Positions 55,152 through 62,879 of a stretch of DNA of 64,000 nt are shown here, piece after piece. The stretch covers positions 620,001 through 684,000 of the forward strand of contig JAXLRM010000004.1 in NCBI GenBank assembly GCA_046331095.1, read 5' to 3'. The DNA comes from JAIBAC01 sp046331095. Lineage in GTDB: Bacteria > Actinomycetota > Acidimicrobiia > UBA2766. The translations under genes and the position numbers were made by a program. The notes beneath the pieces were generated by a model. That model was not told the DNA's origin, ran no database searches, and saw only the letters and a list, made by a program, of their open reading frames with translations. Position 1 is the first letter of the stretch, and every line of letters starts with the position of its first letter.

Positions 55152-56296
55152 TGTGGTTCCGGCTCGGGACGTGTGAGGAATCGCGTGAGTGTCTCGTGAG
55201 AGCGCACGAGCGCCGCGACCGCGACGTGCTCCTCGCGGGTGTGCGCCAGCGCCGGGTCCCCGGGGCCGAAGTTGACCGCTGTCACGCCGCGCGCCGCGAA
55301 CTGGGCCACGTCGGTCCATGCCTGCTTGGCCTGCGCGCCCAGGCGGCTGCGGCTTCCAGCGGGGCCCGAATTCAGCAGGCGCTCCACCAGCGGGTCGGAT
55401 ACGCACGGCATCGCGCCGGGCGAGTTCGAGTGCACCACGACCTCGTCGGCGCCGGCCGCGATCTCGGCCAGCAAGGTCTCGGCAGCGGTGGGGGTGCGCC
55501 GCGGCGAGTAGCGCAGGTTCACGCGCGCCTCGAAGGTGTCGGGTACCACGTTCGCCGCGCGTCCACCCGATGCCATCGTCACGCTCGCCACCTCGCGGTA
55601 GACGAGACCGTCGATGACGTCGTCGAGTGGTGCACGTGTTGCGAGCGCCTGCAGGGCGCGGATGCCCTTGTGTACGGCGTTCTCGGCGAGCCACGGCCGC
55701 GCCGAGTGACCGGTGCGGCCGTGGAACACCAGCGTGGCGTCCACGTTGCCGAGGCAGCCGAACTGAACGGTGTCACCCGTCGGTTCCATCACGATCGCGA
55801 GAGCGGCCCCGGAGAGCGCGTCGAACTCGTCGAGCAGGGGGGTGAGACCGCTCTCGGCGACGGCGACCTCTTCGCGGTCGTAGAAGACGAAGTCGACGCC
55901 GACCGTGGGCGACAGTGCGCCCGCGCCGATGTCCTCGGCGAGGGCCAGCATCACGGCCACGGCGCCCTTCATGTCGGCGCTGCCGACACCGTGGACCGTG
56001 CCGGCGTCGAGGCGTCCCGGCAGGTTGTCCTGCGCCGGCACCGTGTCGAGGTGGCCCACGAGCAGGATCCTGGGCGCCTCGGCCACGGGCTCGAACGCGC
56101 CCAGCGTCGCGACCGACTCGCGGCGCCGCACGAGCGTCCCGCCGAGACCGGCGGCGGACAGCCGCGCTGTCACGTAGTCGGCGACGGCGTGCTCGTCGCG
56201 GCTCGGCGAGGGGATGTCGACCAGTGCCAAGGTCGAATCAGCGAGCCTCCGGTCGAGGCCGTCGAGGGTCGTGCGCATGGCGCGCACCGTAGTCAC
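55148..56296 (-). CDS. dapE: Succinyl-diaminopimelate desuccinylase
   Basis: DapE is a di-zinc M20 peptidase-fold enzyme that removes succinate from N-succinyl-LL-diaminopimelate. The 382-residue protein has LLVGHLDTVPAQDN (zinc His and catalytic Asp), GVGSADMKGAVAVMLALA (bridging Asp), YDREEVAVAESGL (catalytic Glu and zinc Glu), GRTGHSARPWLAENAV in the dimerisation domain and a late THTREEH-like motif (LAHTREEHVAV). The GTG at 56296 overlaps the lexA stop (GTGA); an ATG at 56278 is an alternative start. Co-translation with lexA and with dapC makes an unusual SOS/lysine operon. Confidence 0.92.
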   Translation of the reverse strand: MTTVRAMRTTLDGLDRRLADSTLALVDIPSPSRDEHAVADYVTARLSAAGLGGTLVRRRESVATLGAFEPVAEAPRILLVGHLDTVPAQDNLPGRLDAGTVHGVGSADMKGAVAVMLALAEDIGAGALSPTVGVDFVFYDREEVAVAESGLTPLLDEFDALSGAALAIVMEPTGDTVQFGCLGNVDATLVFHGRTGHSARPWLAENAVHKGIRALQALATRAPLDDVIDGLVYREVASVTMASGGRAANVVPDTFEARVNLRYSPRRTPTAAETLLAEIAAGADEVVVHSNSPGAMPCVSDPLVERLLNSGPAGSRSRLGAQAKQAWTDVAQFAARGVTAVNFGPGDPALAHTREEHVAVAALVRSHETLTRFLTRPEPEPH

Positions 56297-56928
56297 ATAC
56301 GGCGGAACACCGCCACGACCTTGCCGAGGATCTGCACACCCGTGGTGAAGACCATGTCCTCGAGGTCGGGGTTCTCGGGGTGCAGCACGACAGCGCCGTC
56401 GCGCTTGAAGTACCGCTTCACAGTGGCCTCTTCACCGCCGCTGCCCGAAACCATGGCGGCGACGACCTCGCCGTTGCGGGCGGTGGAGGACTGGCGGACC
56501 ACGACGAGGTCGCCGTCGAGGATGCCGGCGTCGACCATCGAGTCGCCCTTGACCGAGAGCATGAACAGCGTGCCGTCGTCGCCGACCCAGTCGAGAGGGA
56601 CGGGGTAGGCCTCTTCGACCGCTTCCGCGGCGAGCACGGGCTGGCCGGCCGCGATCTCGCCGACGAGTGGCACGAAGCGGGCCGGGCGCCGTTCGGCGGC
56701 CGAGCCGGACTCGGTGTCGAAGCGCACCTCGAGGGCGCGGGGCTTGGTCGGGTCGCGCTTGAGGTAGCCGAGTCGTTGGAGGGTAGCGAGCTGTGCGTGC
56801 ACGCTCGAGGACGACGAGAGGCCGACGGCGTCGCCGATCTCGCGAACCGACGGTGGGTAGCCGCGCGCCTCCATCTCCTCGACGATGTAATCCAGCACTG
56901 CTCGCTGACGTTCGGTCAGGTCGCCCAT
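56293..56928 (-). CDS. lexA: SOS repressor LexA
   Basis: LexA represses SOS genes and cleaves itself when bound to RecA filaments. The 211-residue protein has the winged helix-turn-helix (RQRAVLDYIVEEMEARGYPPSVREIGDAVGLSSSSSVHAQLATLQRLGYL), the Ala94-Gly95 cleavage site in GEIAAGQP, the catalytic Ser130 in VKGDSMVDAGI and Lys171 in ATVKRYFKR. The ATG at 56928 fits the family N terminus (DLTERQRAVLDYI). Three GAAC-N4-GTTC boxes lie in the divergent region upstream, so autoregulation is expected. Its stop overlaps dapE. Confidence 0.98.
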   Translation of the reverse strand: MGDLTERQRAVLDYIVEEMEARGYPPSVREIGDAVGLSSSSSVHAQLATLQRLGYLKRDPTKPRALEVRFDTESGSAAERRPARFVPLVGEIAAGQPVLAAEAVEEAYPVPLDWVGDDGTLFMLSVKGDSMVDAGILDGDLVVVRQSSTARNGEVVAAMVSGSGGEEATVKRYFKRDGAVVLHPENPDLEDMVFTTGVQILGKVVAVFRRM

Positions 56929-56982
56929 GATCACGTCCTCCGTCCGATCACCCCGCGGCTTCCCGCGGACTCCCCGAGTGGG

Positions 56983-57056
56983 GAACGTATGTTCGAATTT
57001 GTCGTTGACTCGAACGCACGTTCGCCATACTATCACATCAGGTCGAACGAACGTTC
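56983..57056. promoter_or_regulatory. Three LexA boxes and divergent lexA/LysM promoters
   Basis: GAACGTATGTTC (56983-56994), GAACGCACGTTC (57012-57023) and GAACGAACGTTC (57045-57056) all fit GAAC-N4-GTTC. On the plus strand TTGACT (57005-57010) and TACTAT (57028-57033) are spaced 17 bp, with the middle box in the spacer. That is a strong repressible promoter for the LysM gene. The leftmost box is closest to lexA. Confidence 0.92.
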
Positions 57057-57078
57057 GCATTGCGAGGAGGTTCCCGAC

Positions 57079-57495
57079 ATGACAGCGATCAGTGTGACCC
57101 CCCCGAGTTCGGCGCAGTTCCGGCGATCGGGCAGGAAGGCGACCGGAAGCGACCCGGCGGGGGTCGGGTCGCCGCCGCGTCGGCGAGTCGCTGTGTCGGC
57201 GCGGCCGGTGTCACGCACCCGGTTGGCGCTGGGACTGGCCGTACTCGCCTGGCTCGTGGTTTTCGTGGGCGCCGGCATCGGGGCCGCCGGGGCAGGCGAC
57301 GTCGATGCCGGCAACGCGTCCACCGTCCTCGCGGCGGGGCGCACGCACCGTGTGCTCGCGGGCGAGACGTTGTGGTCGATCGCCACGCGCTCGAACGAGG
57401 GCGGCGACACGCGAAAGGTCGTGGCGGATATCGTCTCGCTCAACCACCTGTCCGGGAGCTCGGTCGCGGCCGGCCAGGTCCTGATCCTGCCCTGA
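57079..57495 (+). CDS. LysM membrane protein, SOS-controlled division suppressor candidate
   Basis: This 138-residue protein has a basic cytoplasmic N terminus, one membrane helix at about residues 48-72 (LALGLAVLAWLVVFVGAGIGAAGAG) and a C-terminal extracellular LysM domain (THRVLAGETLWSIATRSN...LNHLSGSSVAAGQVLILP). It is divergent from lexA and controlled by LexA boxes. Location, size and layout match YneA of Bacillus and Rv2719c/ChiZ of Mycobacterium, which delay cell division during the SOS response. The function is inferred from this match. The ATG at 57079 has GAGGAGG upstream with good spacing. Confidence 0.88.
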   Translation: MTAISVTPPSSAQFRRSGRKATGSDPAGVGSPPRRRVAVSARPVSRTRLALGLAVLAWLVVFVGAGIGAAGAGDVDAGNASTVLAAGRTHRVLAGETLWSIATRSNEGGDTRKVVADIVSLNHLSGSSVAAGQVLILP

Positions 57496-57623
57496 CCAGC
57501 GGCTGAATCCCCCATCCCGGACGAACCTCTCTACCTGGTATTTCTCGTCTGCAGGCCGGGACAAACAGCCCTTATTAGCCCTATTGTTACGCGACGTCAG
57601 CCAGGCTTTGGGGGTGAACGAGC

Positions 57624-60035
57624 GTGCAATCGTGGGGCGTCGAGGACTCCGGCGCGCCAGTGGGGCCGACGCATGCGCTCCCGCCCCTCGAGCTGAGTGA
57701 GAACGCCCTCACCGTCCTCGAGCACCGCTACCTGGTCCGAAACCCCGACGGGACACCCGCCGAGACACCGGCAGGGCTCTTCCACCGGGTGGCGGTGTCG
57801 GTCGCCGAGGCGGAGCGGCGCTTCGTGCTCGCTGCCGAGGCCGATGCCGCCCACGCGCGGTGGTCGACGGCGTTCGAGTCGATGATGCGCAGCGGGTCCT
57901 TCCTTCCGAACTCGCCGACGCTGATGAACGCGGGACGTGACGCTCAACAGTTGGCGGCGTGTTTCGTGCTGCCTCTCGAGGACTCGATGGATGCGATCTT
58001 CGAGACCCTCAAGATCGCCGCGCTGGTACACAAGAGCGGCGGCGGCACCGGCTTCTCGTTCTCGCGGTTGCGGCCGCGCAACGACTTCGTGGCATCTGCG
58101 TCGGGGGTGGCATCGGGGCCGGTCTCGTTCCTCGCGGTATTCGACGCGGCGACCGAGCACGTGCGCCAGGGCGGCACGCGGAGGGGCGCGAACATGGCCG
58201 TCCTGCGTTACGACCACCCCGACATCGTCGAGTTCGTGGAGTGCAAGCTCGCCGACGAGGCGGCGATCACGAACTTCAACCTGTCCGTCGGCGTCGACGA
58301 GGACTTCATGGTGCGCGTCCGCACCGACGACCGTGTCGACCTCGTGAACCCCCGCACCGGCGAGACCGTCGGGGCGATCCGGGCCAGGGAGTTGATGGAG
58401 CGCATCGTCGGCGCCGCGTGGCAGTGCGGGGACCCCGGTCTCGTCTTCCTCGACCGCGTGAACGAGGTCCGCACCAACCCGACACCCGGACTCGGCTTGA
58501 TCGAGGCGACGAACCCTTGCGGCGAGCAGCCACTCCTGCCCTACGAAGCGTGCACGCTCGGCTCGGTCAACCTCGATCGTTTCGCCGGCGGGGGAGCCGC
58601 ATCGCTCGACTGGGGTGAGCTCCGGCGTGTCGTCCACGCAGCGGTGCGCTTCCTGGACGACGTGATCGAGGTGAGCCGCTTCCCCGTGGCCCAGATCGGT
58701 GCGATGACCCGCGACGGCAACCGCAAGGTGGGTCTCGGGGTCATGGGCTGGGCGGACCTGCTCATCCGCCTCGGCATCCCCTACGACTCCGAGGCGGCCC
58801 TCGACCTCGCCGCGGAGGTGTCGGGGTTCATCCAGACCGAGGCCGACGCAGCATCGGAGGCCCTCGGCGACGAGCGCGGCTGCTTCCCGAACTGGGAGCA
58901 CTCCCACTACGGCGGGCTCGACCTGCCCATGCGCAACGCGACACGGACCACGATCGCCCCGACCGGGACCATCTCGATCATCGCGGGTGCCTCCTCGGGG
59001 ATCGAGCCGGTCTTCGCCGCGAGCATCCACAGGCACGTGCTCGACGGTCGCGCTCTCGACGAAGTCCACCCCCAGCTCCGGGAGCTGCTGGAGCGCAACG
59101 GTGTCGACGATCCTGCCGTCCTCGACGAGATCGTGCGCACCGGCAGGGTGCGCGCCGCCGCCGGGGTACCCGACGCGGTCGCCGCGGTGTTCCCCACCGC
59201 CCACGATGTCGACCCCAAGTGGCACGTGCGAATGCAGGCGGCGTTCCAGCGTCATGTCGACTGCGCGGTGTCCAAGACCGTGAACTTGCCCCGCGACGCC
59301 ACCCCCGACGACGTCGATCACGTCTTCAGGCTCGCACACGAACTCGGGTGCAAGGGCGTCACCGTGTTCCGCGAGGGCTCGCGCTCGCACCAGGTGCTCA
59401 ACGCAGGCGTGGCGGAGCGGGCCGCGGCACGTGCGCCCGCGCCCGTGGCCCGGACGGGACCCGAGGCGGCATTCGAGGCCGCCGGCGGCAATCGGCGCGT
59501 GCTGCCACGGCCGGTTCCCGACGACGGCGACGGGCTGCCGTCGCGGCGCTTCCGTGTGCCCACGCCGCTGGGGACGATGAACGTGTTCGTCACCGAGCTC
59601 GCCGGCGACCCCTTCGAGGTGTTCGTGGTCTTCGGCAAGGCAGGCTCGGACCTCACCGCGATGAGCGAGGCGATCGGCCGGCTCGCTTCGCTCGCGCTGC
59701 GCAGCGGCATCCCCGTCGAGTACGTCGTCGAGCAGCTGCGCGGGATCGGGGGGAGGTCGTCGATCGGTTTCGGCGACCAGCGCGTCCTGTCGGTCGTCGA
59801 CGCCCTCGCCAAGCTCCTCGAGACCAACTACGTCGCTGCCGGTGACAGCTCCGGAGAACAGCCTGCTTCCGTCGCCACCGCGCCCCGCCCACCGGGTGCA
59901 GACGCCGACGGGACTCCGGCGGAGGTCCCTCTCGCCGAGCCTGTCCTCGAGATCTGCCCCGAGTGCCAGGAGTACACGTTCGAGTTCGCCGAAGGCTGCG
60001 GCAAGTGCCACAGCTGCGGGTTCAGCACCTGCTAG
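57624..60035 (+). CDS. nrdJ: Adenosylcobalamin-dependent (class II) ribonucleoside-diphosphate reductase
   Basis: NrdJ reduces ribonucleotides to deoxyribonucleotides with adenosylcobalamin as radical source, independent of oxygen. The 803-residue protein has LPNSPTLMNAG, the first redox Cys113 (AACFVLPLEDSM), HKSGGGTGFSFSRLRP and the active-site loop ATNPCGEQPLLPYEACTLGSVNL (Cys299, Glu301). APTGTISIIAGASSGIEPVF, CGCKGVTVFREGS-like ELGCKGVTVFREGSR and a C-terminal cysteine-rich tail (CPECQ, CGKCHSCGFSTC) follow. The GTG at 57624 is one of two GTG options. The 128-nt upstream region has a TATTGT box but no recognisable cobalamin riboswitch. dut follows closely, so both act in dNTP supply. Confidence 0.96.
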   Translation: MQSWGVEDSGAPVGPTHALPPLELSENALTVLEHRYLVRNPDGTPAETPAGLFHRVAVSVAEAERRFVLAAEADAAHARWSTAFESMMRSGSFLPNSPTLMNAGRDAQQLAACFVLPLEDSMDAIFETLKIAALVHKSGGGTGFSFSRLRPRNDFVASASGVASGPVSFLAVFDAATEHVRQGGTRRGANMAVLRYDHPDIVEFVECKLADEAAITNFNLSVGVDEDFMVRVRTDDRVDLVNPRTGETVGAIRARELMERIVGAAWQCGDPGLVFLDRVNEVRTNPTPGLGLIEATNPCGEQPLLPYEACTLGSVNLDRFAGGGAASLDWGELRRVVHAAVRFLDDVIEVSRFPVAQIGAMTRDGNRKVGLGVMGWADLLIRLGIPYDSEAALDLAAEVSGFIQTEADAASEALGDERGCFPNWEHSHYGGLDLPMRNATRTTIAPTGTISIIAGASSGIEPVFAASIHRHVLDGRALDEVHPQLRELLERNGVDDPAVLDEIVRTGRVRAAAGVPDAVAAVFPTAHDVDPKWHVRMQAAFQRHVDCAVSKTVNLPRDATPDDVDHVFRLAHELGCKGVTVFREGSRSHQVLNAGVAERAAARAPAPVARTGPEAAFEAAGGNRRVLPRPVPDDGDGLPSRRFRVPTPLGTMNVFVTELAGDPFEVFVVFGKAGSDLTAMSEAIGRLASLALRSGIPVEYVVEQLRGIGGRSSIGFGDQRVLSVVDALAKLLETNYVAAGDSSGEQPASVATAPRPPGADADGTPAEVPLAEPVLEICPECQEYTFEFAEGCGKCHSCGFSTC

Positions 60036-60044
60036 TCATCCGGC

Positions 60045-61076
60045 ATGCGACTCCAGGTCCGGCGACTGCGGCCCGACGCGCACCTGCCCACGTATGCCCA
60101 TCCAGGCGACGCAGGATGCGACCTGCGAGCGGTCGATGCCTGCGAGATCGCACCCGGCGCGCGAGCGGCGGTGCCTACGGGGATCGCGGTGGCGATCCCC
60201 GAGGGGTGGGCAGGGCTCGTGCTCCCGCGGTCGGGACTCGCACGACGCCATGGCATCGGCCTCGTCAACGCGCCGGGTCTCGTCGACGCGGGCTACCGCG
60301 GCGAGGTCCAGGTGCTGCTCGTGAACCACGACCCCACGGAGCCGTTCGCGATCGCAGCGGGGGACCGCGTCGCTCAGCTCTTGGTGGTGCCACACGCGAC
60401 GGTCGAGGTCGTCGAGACCGACGCGCTCGGCGACACGGCCCGCGGTGAAGGTGGCTTCGGGTCCTCGGGCCGGCACGTTTGCGGCGTTTCCCCGGTCCTC
60501 GCCTGCTCATGCAGATCAGCCCCGGCGTCGACGCGCGCCGACACCGAGTCCTCCACGGTTCCCGGCGCCGAGCCGGCGACCAGCGAGGGCGAGGATCGCC
60601 AGCATCACGATCATGCGCACCTTGGAGCCCGACTCGGGCATGTCGAGCTCGTCGCCGGGCGCGAACGCGGCGACGTCGGCGCCCGCATCGGAGGGAGCTG
60701 CCGAAGGGGGTGCGGCCACATGGGGATGCTGCGGTGCCGGAGGCTGTACGACGGGAGGCGTCAACTGCGTGATCACGTCGGCGGGCGCGGAGACAGGTCC
60801 GGGTGGGCGGTACTCGAACACGGCGACGTCGTCGGCGATGTGCACAGCTTGCCATCCGGGCCCCGTCGGGGCTTGAGGGGGCATCGCGGCACCGATGGGC
60901 TGCACCGGCTGCATCGTCGTGGGATCGTGGGGCACCGTGGCGTTGATCAACGGAGCGAACGCGGCGTCGACGGGGTTCTGTGCGTTGACGGCACCTGCAG
61001 GCGCGAACACCCCGACGGGCTCGGGCAGCGGTGTCGGGGCAACGGGCACCGGCGGGACGGGCACCGGGGGCGGTAA
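60045..61076 (+). CDS. dut: dUTP pyrophosphatase with a read-through C-terminal extension
   Basis: Dut hydrolyses dUTP to dUMP and pyrophosphate, keeping uracil out of DNA. Residues 1-145 form a complete trimeric dUTPase: motif 1 DAGCDLRA (22-29), motif 2 PRSGLARRHGI, motif 3 GLVDAGYRGEVQVLLVNH with the substrate Tyr, motif 4 GDRVAQLLVVP and motif 5 RGEGGFGSSGR. The family normally ends here. No stop occurs: the frame runs about 195 more residues through a family C repeat (from 60483) and antisense to the next gene, to a TAA at 61074. The extension (His/Arg/Gly-rich) is unlikely to be functional. It is 9 nt after nrdJ, so likely co-transcribed. Confidence 0.85.
   Translation: MRLQVRRLRPDAHLPTYAHPGDAGCDLRAVDACEIAPGARAAVPTGIAVAIPEGWAGLVLPRSGLARRHGIGLVNAPGLVDAGYRGEVQVLLVNHDPTEPFAIAAGDRVAQLLVVPHATVEVVETDALGDTARGEGGFGSSGRHVCGVSPVLACSCRSAPASTRADTESSTVPGAEPATSEGEDRQHHDHAHLGARLGHVELVAGRERGDVGARIGGSCRRGCGHMGMLRCRRLYDGRRQLRDHVGGRGDRSGWAVLEHGDVVGDVHSLPSGPRRGLRGHRGTDGLHRLHRRGIVGHRGVDQRSERGVDGVLCVDGTCRREHPDGLGQRCRGNGHRRDGHRGR
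60483..60560 (+). repeat. Family C repeat copy at the dut 3' end
   Basis: GGCGTTTCCCCGGTCCTCG followed by CCTGCTCATGC repeats the left arm of the element at 26428 with two changes. A partly preserved right end (CCGAGTCCTC) is at about 60544. The copy begins a few codons after the last conserved dUTPase motif. It contains the stop codon of the convergent hypothetical gene but none for dut. Confidence 0.7.
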
Positions 61077-61391
61077 CAGCGGGGCATGGGGCGGTTGGGG
61101 TGCCGTCGGGGCCCCGGTGGGAACCGGTGGCAGGGGTGGCAGCAACGGGGGCACCGGTCCCAGGTCCGCTTGGGGCGGTGGCGCCGGAAGTGACGGCCCG
61201 ACCGTCGTGAAGTCCGGCACCGGTGCCACGGCGTCGATCGCCGCGGGCGGAAGCGAAGCTATGTCGAGCTCGACGGGCTCGGTGGCTGCGGCGGTCGGTA
61301 CGGGAGGCGCGGAGACGGGGTGGCCCAGGAAGCACGTCCCGTCCATGCCGATCGGGACAACCTGCCCGCACCAGTCGCACATCGCTTCCAT
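60516..61391 (-). CDS. Proline-rich hypothetical protein with N-terminal cysteine motif and C-terminal membrane helix
   Basis: I do not recognise this 291-residue protein as a family. It begins MEAMCDWCGQVVPIGMDGTCFLGHPV, a possible zinc site (C-x2-C and Cys/His). It continues as a very Pro/Ala-rich linker (residues 60-190, with PPLLPPLPPVP-type runs) and a mixed region with WQAVHIADDVAVFEYRPP. It ends with a short hydrophobic segment (VRMIVMLAILALAGRRLG). The ATG at 61391 is decided by GCGGAGGGA upstream. Its last residues fall in the family C repeat, so its natural C terminus may be altered. It overlaps the read-through part of dut on the other strand. Confidence 0.75.
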   Translation of the reverse strand: MEAMCDWCGQVVPIGMDGTCFLGHPVSAPPVPTAAATEPVELDIASLPPAAIDAVAPVPDFTTVGPSLPAPPPQADLGPVPPLLPPLPPVPTGAPTAPQPPHAPLLPPPVPVPPVPVAPTPLPEPVGVFAPAGAVNAQNPVDAAFAPLINATVPHDPTTMQPVQPIGAAMPPQAPTGPGWQAVHIADDVAVFEYRPPGPVSAPADVITQLTPPVVQPPAPQHPHVAAPPSAAPSDAGADVAAFAPGDELDMPESGSKVRMIVMLAILALAGRRLGAGNRGGLGVGARRRRG

Positions 61392-61551
61392 GCAGTTCCC
61401 TCCGCGAAACACTCTCGTCCCTGACATGTCGGCAGACACGCCCGCGAAGATGAGCCTCCGTGTCGAGATCGCCCAAGAGCTACCGTGTGCGCCACCCCGG
61501 CAGGTCGCGGGACCCGGCATACTCGCCGTCGGTCCGAGAGGACACGAACCA

Positions 61552-62436
61552 ATGGACATCGGCCGCTACGGCATCTGGACCTTCCAGCTCGACATGGTTC
61601 CCGCGGTCGAGGCAGCCGCGCACGTGGGAGTCGCCGAGGACCTCGGCTTCGGTGCCGTGTGGGTTCCCGAGGCCGTGGGGCGCGAGGCGTTCACGAGCGC
61701 CGCCCTGTTGCTGCGCGGTGGCCACGGCATCGTCGTCGCAACCGGAGTCGCCCAGATCTGGGGGCGCGACCCGATGGCCGCCGCGGCGGCGCACAAGACC
61801 CTCACCGAGGCGTACCCGGACCGGTTCTTGCTCGGCCTCGGCGTGAGCCACCAGCCCATGGTCGAGGGCCTGCGCGGTGGGGACTACTCCAAGCCGTACT
61901 CGGCGATGGTCGACTACCTCGATGCCATGGACCGCGCCGTGTTCGTGGCGTCCCAGCCGCCCGTGGCACCCCAACGCGTGCTCGCCGCCCTCGGGCCGCG
62001 CATGCTCGCCCTTGCCGCCGAGCGTGCCGACGGCGCCCTCACCTACTTCGTCCCGCCCGAGCACACGGCCGTCGCCCGCACCGCGCTCGGTCCCGACGCG
62101 CTCCTGGCGGTCGAGCAGGCCGTCGTCTTGGAGACCGACCCCGACACCGCCCGCGACGTCGCCCGCACCCACACGCGTCTCTACACGGGACTGCCCAACT
62201 ACACGAACAACCTGCGCCGCCTCGACCCGAGCCTCGGCGACGACGACTTCGCCGACGGCGGCAGCGACCGCGTCATCGACTCGATCGTCGCCTGGGGCGA
62301 CGTCGACGCCGTCTGCGCCCGCATCGCCGCCCATCACGACGCCGGTGCCGACCACGTCTGCATCCAGGTCATCGACGGCACCCCGGCTGTCCCCCAGACA
62401 GCCTGGCACGACCTCGCCGCCGCTCTCGATCTCTAG
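61552..62436 (+). CDS. LLM-class (F420-type) oxidoreductase
   Basis: This 294-residue TIM-barrel protein belongs to the luciferase-like monooxygenase superfamily, and is probably F420-dependent as in most actinobacterial members. The pattern is MDIGRYGIWTFQLDMVP, HVGVAEDLGFGAVWVPEAVGREAF, the cofactor-binding VATGVAQIWGRDPMAAAAAHKTLTEAYPDRFLLGLGVSH, and a C-terminal TIGF03620-like layout (RMLALAAERADGALTYFVPPEH; ADHVCIQVI). The substrate is unknown. The ATG at 61552 has GAGAGGA upstream. tRNA-Gly follows 36 nt after the stop. Confidence 0.9.
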   Translation: MDIGRYGIWTFQLDMVPAVEAAAHVGVAEDLGFGAVWVPEAVGREAFTSAALLLRGGHGIVVATGVAQIWGRDPMAAAAAHKTLTEAYPDRFLLGLGVSHQPMVEGLRGGDYSKPYSAMVDYLDAMDRAVFVASQPPVAPQRVLAALGPRMLALAAERADGALTYFVPPEHTAVARTALGPDALLAVEQAVVLETDPDTARDVARTHTRLYTGLPNYTNNLRRLDPSLGDDDFADGGSDRVIDSIVAWGDVDAVCARIAAHHDAGADHVCIQVIDGTPAVPQTAWHDLAAALDL

Positions 62437-62457
62437 ATCCCCGCCCCGGGGGGCCGC

Positions 62458-62463
62458 TATCAT
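62458..62463 (+). promoter_or_regulatory. tRNA-Gly -10 box
   Basis: TATCAT ends 9 nt before the first base of the mature tRNA, suitable spacing for a direct promoter. No -35 element is obvious. Confidence 0.5.
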
Positions 62464-62472
62464 GCCCCGCAC

Positions 62473-62548
62473 GCGGACGTGGCTCAGTTGGTAGAGCATC
62501 ACCTTGCCAAGGTGAGGGTCGCGGGTTCGAATCCCGTCGTCCGCTCCA
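62473..62548 (+). tRNA. tRNA-Gly (anticodon GCC)
   Basis: The acceptor arms GCGGACG (62473-62479) and CGTCCGC (62538-62544) pair perfectly. The D-loop has CTCAGTTGGTAGAG, the anticodon stem-loop is TCACC-TTGCCAA-GGTGA with GCC at 62506-62508, and the T-arm is GCGGGTTCGAATCCCGT. The 3' CCA is encoded (62546-62548). The cloverleaf is complete, so it decodes GGC/GGU glycine codons. Confidence 0.97.
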
Positions 62549-62563
62549 CAAGAAAGCGCAGGT

Positions 62564-62587
62564 CAGAGGCCCTTTACGGGGCCTCTG
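62564..62587 (+). terminator. Hairpin after tRNA-Gly
   Basis: CAGAGGCCC (62564-62572) pairs perfectly with GGGCCTCTG (62579-62587) around TTTACG. No T-run follows. It is 15 nt after the tRNA CCA end and is a likely transcript terminator. Confidence 0.6.
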
Positions 62588-62669
62588 CTCGCGTCAGGAA
62601 TCTGGCAACGCCGGGGTGGCAGTCAGGGATCGGGGAGTTCGCCGGGGTAGGTGACCTCGACTTCGGTGA

Positions 62670-62873
62670 TCACCTTGGAGACCGATTCGATGCAACCTCG
62701 GCGAGGAGAACCTCGGCCCGTTCGACGCTCGAGGCCGGAGCGTCGGCGAGACGGGTGCTTCGGCCAAGGTCGAGGAGGTCGCGCAGTCGCTCGGCCTCGG
62801 CGAGCGCCTGGTCAGCACGCCGAACTCGGGGCGTGTCGGGACCGACGACGACCGCGACCGGTCGCCCCGACAC
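62670..62873 (-). pseudogene. Small ORF, possible gene remnant
   Basis: A GTG-started ORF of 67 residues reads MSGRPVAVVVGPDTPRVRRADQ, then a helical stretch (AEAERLRDLLDLGRSTRLADA, SSVERAEVLLAEVASNRSPR). Just before its end another frame continues with coding-like sequence (IESVSKVITEVEVTYPGELPDP, stop at 62623). This suggests a frameshifted C-terminal piece of a former larger gene. The family is not recognised. A family A repeat sits immediately upstream of its start and may mark the break. Confidence 0.3.
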
Positions 62874-62879
62874 GGACCC

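Noticed and set aside
57496..57623. Cobalamin riboswitch upstream of the B12-dependent nrdJ
   Set aside because: The region is short (128 nt) and I could find no B12-box consensus or the expected set of stems. A covariance search would settle it.
62623..62873. RNase Y C-terminal remnant (because rny is missing near spoVS and the fragment contains TYPGELPDP)
   Set aside because: The resemblance is limited to a few residues. The rest of the fragment does not match the HD or C-terminal domain of RNase Y.
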